Shown piece by piece: positions 53,218 to 62,905 of a stretch of 64,000 nt of DNA. The stretch comes from Nitrospira sp. LK70 (GTDB lineage Bacteria; Nitrospirota; Nitrospiria; Nitrospirales; Nitrospiraceae). The notes beneath the pieces were generated by a model. It searched no databases. It worked only from the letters and a program-made list of their open reading frames with translations, and was not told the origin of the DNA. The stretch covers positions 1 to 64,000 of the forward strand of contig PHGD01000001.1 of the NCBI GenBank assembly GCA_011090425.1. The letters run 5' to 3'. How positions within the stretch are numbered: the stretch's first letter is position 1; every line of letters starts with the position of its first letter. The translations under genes and the position numbers were made by a program.

Positions 53218-56087
53218 CCATAGCCCTTCAGCCAGGAAAATTGGTCACGCTGCGCGGCCGCACATGGATCGTGCTGCCATCAGAAGACCCTGATCTTTTA
53301 GTGGTCAAACCGCTAGGAGGGTCAGAAGAGGAGATGGCGGGCATTTATCTGCCCCTCGGGATGGAGAGCGATCGGCCATCCGATGCCAGCTTCACTCCAC
53401 CGACGAAAGACGACCTGGGTGATATCAGTACGGCCCGTCTGTTGTATGACTCGGCTCGGCTCGCCTTCCGTAATGGGGCAGGCCCCTTCCGTTCCCTAGC
53501 CAAACTCTCCTTCCGACCCCGTTCCTACCAAATGGTTCCCCTGATTATGGCTCTTCGGCAGGACTCAGTCCGTTTGATGCTGGCCGATGACGTGGGCGTT
53601 GGGAAGACGGTTGAAGCGCTCTTAGTGGTAAGGGAGTTGTTGGAACGAAGGAAGATTAAGCGGTTCGCCGTCGTCTGCTTGCCCCATCTCTGCGAACAGT
53701 GGCAAACGGAGATTCGGGACAAGCTGGACCTCGAAGCAGTGATCATCCGTTCGAATACCCAAGCGAGATTGGATCGACAAATCCAAGGTGATACCAGCGT
53801 CTACGACTACTACCCCTACCAGGTGATCAGTGTTGATTTCATCAAGTCGGATACCAGGCGCGATCTGTTCATTGAGCAATGTCCCGAACTCGTGATCGTG
53901 GATGAAGCGCATACCTGTGCCAGGCCGGCCGGGGCGTCGGCCAGCCAACAGCAGCGCTATCATTTGGTCAGTCGGATCGCGCAGAAACCTCATCAGCAAC
54001 TGATGTTGCTGACAGCCACTCCACATAGTGGCAAGCCCGAAGAGTTTCATTCGCTACTTGGCCTGCTCAAGCCGGAGTTCGAAGACATCGATCTTCCAGC
54101 TTCCTCCCAGGCGCAGCGGCGTGACTTGGCTAAATATTTTGTACAGCGCAAACGTGCCGACGTTGAGAAATGGATGGGTGAGGACACGCCCTTCCCCAAA
54201 CGTGAGGCATTCGAGTGGCCCTACGATCTTTCGCAGGGATACAGCCGGTTCTTCGAACAGATCCTCGACTTTGCCAAGAAGTTGGTATCGCCCGATGACG
54301 AAAAAGATGGCAAGCGTAGAGTGCAGTATTGGACGGCACTCGCTCTGCTGCGAGGCGTCATGTCCAGTCCTGCCGCTGGCATCGAAATGCTCAATACGCG
54401 TCTTGATGATCTTGGGCCAGGAGCAGGAGATGAGTCTGCCGAGGTTGTCGGCCTGAATTTCGAATCAGGGGAGAACCCGGTCCGCGACATGGATTATGGG
54501 TTTGAGGGGGACAATACCCCGCAGCAAGTGCTGGAACACAACGCCTGGACGGCATCCCAGCGGCAACAGCTACGATCCTTCTCCGAGCAGCTGGTCAGAC
54601 TGTCGAATCTGAAAGACGACCAGAAACTCGCTTCGGCGGAACTCATCCTGGGCGAGTGGCTATCCAAGGGCATCAACCCGGTCGTCTTCTGCCGCTACAT
54701 AAAGACGGCCGATCATGTGGGGGAGACGCTGGCGCCCGTCCTGAAAACGAAATTTCCGAAGTTGAACTTGCAGGTCATTACAAGTGAACTGCCTGATGAT
54801 CTCCGAAAACAGCGCATCGAGGAGATGGGGAAATCTACCCTCCGTATTCTCATCGCCACGGATTGTCTGAGCGAGGGCATCAACCTCCAGCAACATTTCA
54901 CTGGGGTTCTGCACTACGACCTGCCGTGGAATCCAAACCGGTTAGAACAGCGGGAGGGACGGGTTGATCGATTCGGCCAGACCGCCAAGGAAGTGAAAGC
55001 CTGCCTGTTGTATGGGGCCGATAATCCGATCGACGGCATCGTGTTGGATGTCTTGCTGCGCAAGGTTCGCGAGATCAAACGCGCGACCGGCATCAATGTG
55101 CCGTTCCCGGAGGATTCGCAGAGCATCATCGATACGATCACCCAGGCGTTGCTGCTTAATCCAGACAGGAAGATTGCCCGCCATCGCGACAAGAATCAGA
55201 TTGAGTTCAGCTTCGACGAGTTTGATGAAGCCGCCAAGTCGAAGTCTAAAGTGACCAAGAAGGTCGACGAAGCCGCCGAGCGCGAAAAGATCTCCCGCAG
55301 CATTTTTGCGCAGAATGCCATTAAGGCCGAGGAGATCGAAGCGGATTTGCGGCAGGTGGATGAGGCCATCGGGGATCCGAACGCCGTCGAGGAGTTTGTC
55401 ACGGCGGCGCTCAACAATCTGCTGGGTGTGCAGGTCATCAAAGATGCGAAGGGCTACCGCATTGTGATGGGTAACATGCCGCCGCAGCTTCGCGAAACGC
55501 TCCCGACTGGTGATCCCGTCAAGGTGAGCTTTGAATCGCCCACTCCGGAAGGGTATCTCTACCTGGGGCGCAACAATCGCTTCGTCGAGCAGCTATGCCA
55601 GCTAGTGATGGCGAACACCCTGTTGCGAATGGAAAAGCGGGCGGCCCGGGCCGCGATCATCCGAACACGCCAAGTTGAAATCAAAACGACGCTCTTGCTG
55701 TTTCGCTGTCGGAACGTCATCGAGCAACAGAAGGGGGCGCATCAAATTGTTGCGGAGGAGATGTTGCTCTGGGGCTGGCGGGGGACACCGCAGCAAAAGG
55801 AATTTCTCGATCATGCAGAAGCCAAAGCGTTGCTCGCGTCAGCGCGAGCCACGTCAGATCTCACGGTTCAAGCTCGGGCGGGGTTTCTTGAGAATGAAGT
55901 GAAGGTCTTGGAGACTTTGCAGGCAGACTTTTCTGTGGTCGCCGAGCAGCAGTCGAAAAAACTGGTCGAGGCTCATGAGCGTTTCAGTTCGCTGATGGAT
56001 GCCCGGCAGTTCCAGGTTGTCTATCCAGTTCTGCCCATGGATCTCCTCGGGATCTATGTCTTGTTACCAGACGGCGCCAGGGCCTGA
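53214..56087 (+). CDS. SNF2-type helicase (DrmD-like)
   Basis: A 957-residue SNF2/RapA-like ATPase. Q-type start FRPRSYQMVPLIMALRQ (~103), Walker A ADDVGVGKTVEALLV (~123), DEAH LVIVDEAHTCARP (~228), motif III TATPHSGKPEEF, and C-lobe motifs ATDCLSEGINLQ (~547) and WNPNRLEQREGRVDRFGQ (~575). The C-terminal ~350 residues are charged helices, probably contacting partners. SNF2 proteins of this length precede DrmMI in class 1 DISARM as DrmD. Starts in the stop of the large helicase, ends 21 bases before the methylase, so the three are one operon. Confidence 0.88.
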   Translation: MTIALQPGKLVTLRGRTWIVLPSEDPDLLVVKPLGGSEEEMAGIYLPLGMESDRPSDASFTPPTKDDLGDISTARLLYDSARLAFRNGAGPFRSLAKLSFRPRSYQMVPLIMALRQDSVRLMLADDVGVGKTVEALLVVRELLERRKIKRFAVVCLPHLCEQWQTEIRDKLDLEAVIIRSNTQARLDRQIQGDTSVYDYYPYQVISVDFIKSDTRRDLFIEQCPELVIVDEAHTCARPAGASASQQQRYHLVSRIAQKPHQQLMLLTATPHSGKPEEFHSLLGLLKPEFEDIDLPASSQAQRRDLAKYFVQRKRADVEKWMGEDTPFPKREAFEWPYDLSQGYSRFFEQILDFAKKLVSPDDEKDGKRRVQYWTALALLRGVMSSPAAGIEMLNTRLDDLGPGAGDESAEVVGLNFESGENPVRDMDYGFEGDNTPQQVLEHNAWTASQRQQLRSFSEQLVRLSNLKDDQKLASAELILGEWLSKGINPVVFCRYIKTADHVGETLAPVLKTKFPKLNLQVITSELPDDLRKQRIEEMGKSTLRILIATDCLSEGINLQQHFTGVLHYDLPWNPNRLEQREGRVDRFGQTAKEVKACLLYGADNPIDGIVLDVLLRKVREIKRATGINVPFPEDSQSIIDTITQALLLNPDRKIARHRDKNQIEFSFDEFDEAAKSKSKVTKKVDEAAEREKISRSIFAQNAIKAEEIEADLRQVDEAIGDPNAVEEFVTAALNNLLGVQVIKDAKGYRIVMGNMPPQLRETLPTGDPVKVSFESPTPEGYLYLGRNNRFVEQLCQLVMANTLLRMEKRAARAAIIRTRQVEIKTTLLLFRCRNVIEQQKGAHQIVAEEMLLWGWRGTPQQKEFLDHAEAKALLASARATSDLTVQARAGFLENEVKVLETLQADFSVVAEQQSKKLVEAHERFSSLMDARQFQVVYPVLPMDLLGIYVLLPDGARA

Positions 56088-56108
56088 TCAAAGGGATATG
56101 CACGCTCC

Positions 56109-59100
56109 ATGAACTATCCGAGCATTCGCATCGAAGGAGCGATCCTTTCACCGGATATTCTTGATCGGCTCGATGACATCGCCGGCCAGCGCCCCAGGGA
56201 CTTTGGGTTCGACGGGTCCGTCAAGGTAAAGGACGAGATTGCCCGCGCCTGGGCCGACGCCCAGGACTATTGGCGTATCTTCCACCGCAAGCTCGACACG
56301 CTCAAAGCGGATTCACCCGCTACCACCGAAACTCGGAATCTCTGGATTGTCCCGCTCCTTGGACTACTCGGCTACCAGCTTGAGTATCAGGCGCGAGGCG
56401 TCGAGCTGAACGACAAGAATTATCCCATCTCGCACCGTGTCACCAATCGAGGGCAGGCGGCCCTTCATATCATTGGATACCGTGAACCGGCGGGCCTCGA
56501 CAAAAAACCTGAGCGTGCAACGGTTCGGATGTCGCCCCACGCGTTGGTGCAGGAATATCTGAATCTGTGTGAGCAGGTATATGGGTTGGTGACCAATGGA
56601 CGTCTGCTGCGATTACTCCGCGATAGCTCTCGGCTGGTCAAGCTCACCTATTTGGAATTCGATCTCGATCGAATCTTCACCGACGGCCTGTTCGCCGATT
56701 TCGCCGTTCTGTACCGCTTGCTCCATGTGTCTCGTTTGCCGGTCGCTCCTGAATCCACCGGTCAAAGCCTGATTGAGCGCTATCATCAAGACTCACTCGA
56801 ATCCGGGGCTCGTATTCGGGATGGGCTCAGCAGGGCCGTTGAGCAGGCCATCCTGGCGTTTGCCAATGGTTTTCTGACGCATCCGAGCAACGAGTCCTTA
56901 CGGCAAGCCATCACCGCTGGTGATCTCAAGCCCGCTGACTACTATCACCACTTATTGCGGCTGATTTACCGTCTCCTGTTCCTCTTGGTCATCGAGGAGC
57001 GTGATCTTGTCTATCCGTCTTCGGTCCCAAGCGCGAAACGTGAGGTGTACAACCGGTACTACAGCCTGCAACGGCTCCGCCGGCTTTCGGAAAAGCGGTA
57101 CCTGGCCGACCATCGACACAACGATCTCTGGTTGAACCTGCTCGCGACCTTTCGGCTGTTTGAAGCGGATGGACCTGGCAGCAAGCTTGGTCTCGCACCG
57201 TTGGCCGGGGATCTATTCGGGCCGGATGCCATCGGGGCATTGAGCCGGTGCATGTTAACGAACGAGGTGTTGCTTGGCTGCTTGCGGTCCCTGGGGCTCT
57301 ACCAACATCCGGACTCGGGACAGCTCATTCGGGTCAACTACGCCGCGCTCAATGTCGAAGAGTTTGGGTCTGTATACGAAGGCCTACTGGAATATGAACC
57401 GGTCTTCCACTCGTCCGGAAACCAAATCGAATTTGCCTTTAGCAGGAGCGATGAGCGAGCTGCGACAGGCTCTCATTACACGCCTGACGAATTGGTCCAG
57501 CCGCTCCTAAAGCATTCGCTCGATTACCTGATTGCAGAGAAGCTCAAGGAACAGGATAAAGAAAGCGCCCTGCTCTCACTGCGCGTGGCCGATATCGCCT
57601 GCGGGTCCGGCCATATCTTGCTCGCTGCGGCGAGGCGAATTGCGACAGAACTGGCCTTTGTTCGAACTGGCGAGGAGCAGCCTTCTCCGACTGCCTTCAG
57701 GGCTGCAGTGCGCGATGTCATTCGCGAGTGCATCTATGGGGTGGACTATAATCCGCTCGCGGTTGAACTATGCAAGGTGGCGTTTTGGCTAGAAGCTCAT
57801 AATCCTGGGCAGCCGCTCAACTTCCTAGATCACCATATTAAATGCGGTAATGCGATCGTCGGGTATGTCAGGCGTGAGGGCCTAGACAAGGGAGTTCCCG
57901 ATGAAGCTTTCGCCACTATGCCGGGGGATGACAGGGAGGTTGCGGCCGAATTCAGAAAGCAAAATAAGACTGAACGGAAAGCCCAAGACCAAACACCTCT
58001 GAACCTTGCGCCGGAGATTCAGAGACAGCTCGACCAAATTCTAGAACGCTGGCGTGAACTGTCCCTCTTGCCTGAGTCGACGCCGAACCAGATCTTAACG
58101 AAGAAGCAGCGGTATCAGAACTTTACGAAAAGCCAAGATGCCTGGTTGCTCAATCAGATTGCCGCGATTCCGATGGCCCAGTTCTATATCCCGAAGACAG
58201 AAGAGAATCACTCCAAGCTGATCACCGACGCAGAGTTCCGGCTGTACTGGTCAGGTCAGCGCCATCCGCAGGGGCAGGCGACGGCAGCGGCGTGGGTGAC
58301 AGCAATTCAGAAACGGTTCTTTCATTGGTTCTTGGAATTTCCTGAGATCATGGAGAGTGGTGGATTCGATTGCATACTTGGAAACCCACCATACCTTGGT
58401 GGACAAGGTTTGAGCAGTACCTACGGTCATCCGTTCTGCGGGTACATGAAATGGGAATTTGCCCCGGCGGGCCTCTCCGACCTGGTGGTCTATTTTGTCC
58501 GCCGCATATATAGTCTGCTTCGCCACGGCGCCTTTACCGCTTTCATCACTACCAATTCAATCAAAGACGGTGACATCCGCAAAGATGGGCTCGAACGGGT
58601 ACTTGCAGAGCAAGGCACTATAAACTTCGCTACGCGCGGTATTAAGTGGCCGGGACACGCTAACCTGGTGGTCTCTCTTGTTGCAATCCATCGGGGGGAA
58701 TGGCCCGGTAAGCGGGTCCTCGATGGAAGAGAGGTTCCTGTCATAAGTGCTCATTTTGAGGACCACCTCGATTTGGGCCCTGCTAGGTCCCTTTTGGAGA
58801 ATGAAGATCGGATCTATCAGGGCTCTATTTTTCTCGGAGATGGCTTTTGGTTAACGCACCAAGAAGCCGAAGCTATGAGATCGAACAATCCTTCCCTGGA
58901 TGAAGTTATCTTTCCGGTCATCAATGGCCAAGAGCTTAATAGCAGCCCAAGTCAATTTCCGGGTCGACAAGCAATAAACTTCTTCGATTGGCCCCTGGAA
59001 AAGGCAGAGCAATACGGTGAGGCCTTTGATCGTGTTCAGCGATTGGTCAGGCCTGAACGAGAGAATGTAAACCGAGCGGTCCGACGAGAACGATGGTGGC

Positions 59101-59894
59101 AATATGCTGAAAGAGCCACGGGCCTTTACAGCCATATCCAACATCTGCATCGATGTTTCGGTATTGCACGCACGACGAAACATCTCAACTTTTCTTCGCT
59201 TCCGACGAATTATGTCTTCACGGATGCTCTCTACGTCTTCGTAACCGACCGCTGGGATCATTATGCGGTCGTCCAATCTACGCTTCACGAAGTCTGGGCG
59301 CGCAAATACAGTGGCGCATTAAAACAGGATCTACGCTACTCCCCATCAAACTGCTTCGAGACATTTCCGTTCCCAGAAGGCTTATGGCAGACAGCTAATC
59401 CAGCACTGACAGATATCGGTGAGCACTACCATGACCACCGCCACGCCCTCATGCCGAAGCTCTGGCTAGGTCTGACTGGCATCTACAATCTCTTCCACAC
59501 CCGCGACCTCACATCCGAGATGGTTGCCAAAGTTAGCGAGAAGGCATCTGGTGAGGCGGATGCCGGGTATCGCGGTATTCTCAAGCTGCGCCGGCTGCAT
59601 CAAGAACTAGACGATGCTGTCCGCGACGCCTATGGTTGGCAGGATCTCAAGCTCAACCACGACTTCTACGAAGTCGAAACCCTGCCGGAAAACGATCGAG
59701 TGCGCTACACCATCAGTCCCTCTGCCCGTAAAGAAGTCCTCCGCCGCCTCCTCGCCCTCAACCACGAACGAGCCAAAGCCCAGCAAGTTGTAGCGGATGG
59801 CACCAAAGAAGCTCCAAAGAAGCGCCGGTCGTCCAAGAAATCTCAAACCGTGTCATCAGGGCTATTCGGCGACGAAGGGGCAGGAAGTGTGTAA
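56109..59894 (+). CDS. Eco57I-type adenine-specific DNA methylase (DrmMI-like)
   Basis: A 1261-residue class I methyltransferase. The SAM motif DIACGSGHILLAAARR is near residue 497 and the catalytic NPPY in LGNPPYLGG near 758, the order of gamma-type N6-adenine methylases. FSRSDERAATGSHYTPDELV precedes motif I, as in Eco57I-type enzymes. The N-terminal ~450 residues have no nuclease signature that I can see; the C-terminal ~350 probably recognise target DNA. With the two helicases it suggests a restriction-type defence in which self DNA is methylated. It ends directly against the HAD gene (no gap). Confidence 0.88.
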   Translation: MNYPSIRIEGAILSPDILDRLDDIAGQRPRDFGFDGSVKVKDEIARAWADAQDYWRIFHRKLDTLKADSPATTETRNLWIVPLLGLLGYQLEYQARGVELNDKNYPISHRVTNRGQAALHIIGYREPAGLDKKPERATVRMSPHALVQEYLNLCEQVYGLVTNGRLLRLLRDSSRLVKLTYLEFDLDRIFTDGLFADFAVLYRLLHVSRLPVAPESTGQSLIERYHQDSLESGARIRDGLSRAVEQAILAFANGFLTHPSNESLRQAITAGDLKPADYYHHLLRLIYRLLFLLVIEERDLVYPSSVPSAKREVYNRYYSLQRLRRLSEKRYLADHRHNDLWLNLLATFRLFEADGPGSKLGLAPLAGDLFGPDAIGALSRCMLTNEVLLGCLRSLGLYQHPDSGQLIRVNYAALNVEEFGSVYEGLLEYEPVFHSSGNQIEFAFSRSDERAATGSHYTPDELVQPLLKHSLDYLIAEKLKEQDKESALLSLRVADIACGSGHILLAAARRIATELAFVRTGEEQPSPTAFRAAVRDVIRECIYGVDYNPLAVELCKVAFWLEAHNPGQPLNFLDHHIKCGNAIVGYVRREGLDKGVPDEAFATMPGDDREVAAEFRKQNKTERKAQDQTPLNLAPEIQRQLDQILERWRELSLLPESTPNQILTKKQRYQNFTKSQDAWLLNQIAAIPMAQFYIPKTEENHSKLITDAEFRLYWSGQRHPQGQATAAAWVTAIQKRFFHWFLEFPEIMESGGFDCILGNPPYLGGQGLSSTYGHPFCGYMKWEFAPAGLSDLVVYFVRRIYSLLRHGAFTAFITTNSIKDGDIRKDGLERVLAEQGTINFATRGIKWPGHANLVVSLVAIHRGEWPGKRVLDGREVPVISAHFEDHLDLGPARSLLENEDRIYQGSIFLGDGFWLTHQEAEAMRSNNPSLDEVIFPVINGQELNSSPSQFPGRQAINFFDWPLEKAEQYGEAFDRVQRLVRPERENVNRAVRRERWWQYAERATGLYSHIQHLHRCFGIARTTKHLNFSSLPTNYVFTDALYVFVTDRWDHYAVVQSTLHEVWARKYSGALKQDLRYSPSNCFETFPFPEGLWQTANPALTDIGEHYHDHRHALMPKLWLGLTGIYNLFHTRDLTSEMVAKVSEKASGEADAGYRGILKLRRLHQELDDAVRDAYGWQDLKLNHDFYEVETLPENDRVRYTISPSARKEVLRRLLALNHERAKAQQVVADGTKEAPKKRRSSKKSQTVSSGLFGDEGAGSV

Positions 59895-60545
59895 ATGACT
59901 AAACGAAGGTCTAGCAAGCAACGGTTAGGGAAGACAGCTCGGTTTGTTCTTGGGGTTGATCTGGATGGAGTGGTTGCCGACTTCTATGGTCGACTGCGTG
60001 GGATTGCTGCGGAATATCTCGGTGTTCTCATTGAGACGCTCCCTGAAAAGATCAGATATGGCCTTCCAGAGTGGAAGCTAAGCAAAGCGGGTGGTTACGA
60101 GGCGCTCCATCGATTTGCGGTGACCCAACGAGATCTTTTCAAACAGTTGGACCCATTACCTGGAGCCCCGGCAGTCCTTCGACGCCTTTCAGCGAAGAAT
60201 ATCCGAATTCGGATCATAACTCATCGCTTGTATATCAAGTTCTTCCATTTGGAAACCGTCCGGCAAACCACGGAGTGGCTGGACATTCATGGCATCCCGT
60301 ACTGGGATTTGTGTTTCATGAAGGACAAAGCAGCGGTAGGCGCTGATCTCTACATCGAAGACTCTCCTAGCAATGTTGAAGCACTCCGGGAGGGTGGTCA
60401 CCCGACAATCGTCTTCACCAATTCAACGAACCTGGGATTGCCGGGTCCACGAGCAGACTCGTGGGATGAGGTTGAGAGGCTTGTCCTTCAGGAATTTAAG
60501 AAGTGGAGAGCTGGCGCTAAGAAGAAAGGGCTTTCTGGAGCCTGA
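59895..60545 (+). CDS. HAD-family 5'(3')-deoxyribonucleotidase-like protein
   Basis: A 216-residue HAD phosphatase of the NT5C group. Motif I is LGVDLDGVVADFYGRL (nucleophile and acid Asp), motif II IRIITHRLYI (Thr), and motifs III/IV KDKAAVGADLYIEDSPSNVEAL. Such enzymes dephosphorylate nucleotides, mainly dNMPs. ATG abuts the methylase stop. In a defence cassette it may deplete nucleotides or process degradation products; this is inference. The N-terminus is Lys/Arg rich for 15 residues. Confidence 0.85.
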   Translation: MTKRRSSKQRLGKTARFVLGVDLDGVVADFYGRLRGIAAEYLGVLIETLPEKIRYGLPEWKLSKAGGYEALHRFAVTQRDLFKQLDPLPGAPAVLRRLSAKNIRIRIITHRLYIKFFHLETVRQTTEWLDIHGIPYWDLCFMKDKAAVGADLYIEDSPSNVEALREGGHPTIVFTNSTNLGLPGPRADSWDEVERLVLQEFKKWRAGAKKKGLSGA

Positions 60546-60562
60546 CGTAAACGTATTTCCGA

Positions 60563-62017
60563 ATGTCGATGCATATCACCGCTCAAGCCCTCTACAACAT
60601 CACCAAGTGTGCGCATCGGGTGTACCTCGATGCCAACGGCGATCCCAAGGACCGGAGCAAGGTCGGCTCCTTTGTGAGGCTACTCTGGGAACTGGGCCTT
60701 CAAACTGAGCGGGAGTATCTTGGCTCGCTTGGCGAGCTGGCCGTCTCAGATCTCAGCCAGTATGGGATTGACGAGGCGTGGGTAGAAACACAGCGACTCA
60801 TGAAGGAAGGAGCTGACCTCATCTACCAAGGGTGCCTCGCGGATGGGTCATTCGTGGGACGACCTGATCTGCTGCTCAAACGAACGAATCATTCATCACG
60901 GTTTGGTTCCTACGCCTACGAACCTATCGACATCAAAGCCGGGAAAGGCTGGGAAGAGCGGGATGGCAAGCGGACGCACTTCAAAGAACACTATGCGTTT
61001 CAGATCCTTTTCTACCGCCTACTGTTAGAGCATATCCAGGGAGCATCTTTCCCTATCGGGCGCATTGTGAACGTCGAGAAACAGCTTGAAGAGTTCCCGA
61101 TCACCGATTTCGAGCCAGACTTTCAGCAGGCGCTCGCCGAAGCGCAGCGGTTGGTTTCTGGTCAGGAGACCTCCGAACCGGTTCTGGGAAGTCACTGCCA
61201 ACTCTGCCAGTGGCATCGACGCTGCGAGCGCTGGGTCACCGAGCAGGCTGATCCTACCGGGTTGTTTTTTGTGGGGAAGGTCAAGTTTCACCTAAAACAA
61301 GTTGGACTCAAGACGATCCAGGATATTGCCGCGATGGATGTGAGTCAGTATCTGAAACCGCCGAAGAAGATTCCACGCACCGGAAAAGACTCATTGCTGC
61401 GCATGAAGGAGCGTGCTCGGGTCAGGCTGGCCGGGAAGCCGGAGATTCGACCAGGCTATACCTTCCCTGCGCGAGCACGCGAAGTCTATTTCGATATTGA
61501 GGATGATCCGACACGTGGGGTGACCTATCTGTTTGGCCTCTTGATCAAGGAGCATGGAAGAGTATCAGACTTTCAGTATTTCCTCGCCAAGTGCCCCAAT
61601 GAGGAAGAATCAACGGTAAGGGCCTTTTGGGAGTTCCTGCGTACAGCCGGAGAGGAAGTTTACTACGTCTACTCACACAAAGAACGTAGTACACTCAAAC
61701 AACTTATGGAACGATACGACCTTGATCCGGCCGTACTGGAAATCTACAAGAGTAGGGAGTACGACTTGTACAGCGATCTCATCGTGAAGTACTCCGACTG
61801 GCCGACCTATTCCTATGGGATCAAACAGATTGCCAAGCAGATCGGTTTCAAGTGGCGAGATCCCGATCCATCCGGTGCCAACTCAATCGCTTGGTACAAT
61901 CAGTATCTCGCCAATCCGACCGATGAAGCTCCCCTGCAAAGGATCTTGACCTACAACGAGGATGACTGCTTGGCGATGGTGGCGGTGAAGGATTATTTCG
62001 AACAGGCGAGTCGTTAG
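60563..62017 (+). CDS. TM0106-type RecB-like nuclease with C-terminal DEDD domain
   Basis: A 484-residue protein. The N-terminal PD-(D/E)XK part has VGRPDLLLK (Asp), EPIDIKAGKG (D-x-K), and Cys in ITKCAHRVYLD and CQLCQWHRRCERW, a Cas4/AddB-like 4Fe-4S set. A helical linker (LKTIQDIAAMDVSQYL) leads to an RNase H-like exonuclease domain: VYFDIEDDPTRG (D-x-E) and ILTYNEDDCLAMVAVKDY (D) at the end. Two nuclease domains in one chain fit a DNA-degrading effector. It follows the HAD gene by 17 bases. Confidence 0.88.
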   Translation: MSMHITAQALYNITKCAHRVYLDANGDPKDRSKVGSFVRLLWELGLQTEREYLGSLGELAVSDLSQYGIDEAWVETQRLMKEGADLIYQGCLADGSFVGRPDLLLKRTNHSSRFGSYAYEPIDIKAGKGWEERDGKRTHFKEHYAFQILFYRLLLEHIQGASFPIGRIVNVEKQLEEFPITDFEPDFQQALAEAQRLVSGQETSEPVLGSHCQLCQWHRRCERWVTEQADPTGLFFVGKVKFHLKQVGLKTIQDIAAMDVSQYLKPPKKIPRTGKDSLLRMKERARVRLAGKPEIRPGYTFPARAREVYFDIEDDPTRGVTYLFGLLIKEHGRVSDFQYFLAKCPNEEESTVRAFWEFLRTAGEEVYYVYSHKERSTLKQLMERYDLDPAVLEIYKSREYDLYSDLIVKYSDWPTYSYGIKQIAKQIGFKWRDPDPSGANSIAWYNQYLANPTDEAPLQRILTYNEDDCLAMVAVKDYFEQASR

Positions 62018-62295
62018 ATCGATTTGTAAAGAGCAGTGCGATCCGTTCGCTAATGTCCTCGCCGCCTACCGCTCTCGTAGTGAACAATTGTGTCGGGAAT
62101 GTTTTGCTGACTGCGCATTCAATACTCGGTTTGCCGCATGTGCCAAGCGGGGACATACTTGTTGGTTTGAATTACATATGCATTGCGAGCTGAGCCGCAA
62201 CAAACCTGAACGGTTCCAATCCTGCCGGCATTGATTGCACGGTGCTCTTCTGGGGCAGTAAGATATTGGCGGTCGATCCTTTGGAGGAGGGTCTG
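62018..62295. other. Intergenic stretch after the cassette
   Basis: 278 bases with no supported gene. No tRNA fragment or att-like copy of 39853-39928 is visible here, so the right end of the element is not shown to lie at this point. Confidence 0.4.
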
Positions 62296-62718
62296 ATGCC
62301 GCTGTTTCTCCTCTGGCTCCTTCTAGTCCCTCTTTCTGCCTCAGCCAAAGACCTCGGAGAACTGAGCGCGAATCCATACCAGCAGAACTCAACGGCCAAT
62401 CCGTACGGAGCGGGGAGTCCCTTTGCGCCGAATGGTGTCAACAATCCCTTCAGTCCCTACGGCAGTCCCTTCAGCAATCAATCGGCGCGGGATCCCTTCG
62501 CGACCGACGCACCACGGCTCTACGACCAACAGGGAAATTACCGCGGCAAGTTGAGCGCCAACCCCTACGATCCTGATTCGACCAGTAACCCCTACGGCCG
62601 GTACGGGTCGCGGTTTTCGCCCGACTCCATCCACAATCCTTACGGCGCAGGTAATCCCTATCGTTCCGATAGCCCCACCAATCCCTATGGCCGCGGCCTA
62701 CGAATCGAAGGGCAGTGA
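62296..62718 (+). CDS. Secreted repeat protein rich in NPYG/NPY
   Basis: A 140-residue exported protein. A signal peptide (MPLFLLWLLLVPLSASA) is followed by repeated SANPYQQNSTANPYGAGSPF-like units through to SPTNPYGRG. The mature part is built of Asn-Pro-Tyr/Phe-Gly/Ser units. The ATG at 62296 follows GGAGGAGGG. Function unknown; the same design principle is seen in the protein at 12752. Confidence 0.72.
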   Translation: MPLFLLWLLLVPLSASAKDLGELSANPYQQNSTANPYGAGSPFAPNGVNNPFSPYGSPFSNQSARDPFATDAPRLYDQQGNYRGKLSANPYDPDSTSNPYGRYGSRFSPDSIHNPYGAGNPYRSDSPTNPYGRGLRIEGQ

Positions 62719-62905
62719 AGATCTTCTCATCGATCTGCAGCGGTCAACGCGACCGGCCACTGATTCAAACGTCTACCGAACACGGTGCGATGTGGAAACC
62801 TCAAGACGACGATCTGTCAGAATGTAGGGGAGAAAGGACCGTTTTTCGCATAGACGTTTTCTCGTCCGTTCAAGGATTAGTCCGGTGCATGCAGCAACGG
62901 CACCT

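Noticed and set aside
62018-62295. Possible right attachment site of the element
   Set aside because: No copy of the tRNA-Thr sequence or of its flank was found here, so the right end cannot be placed.
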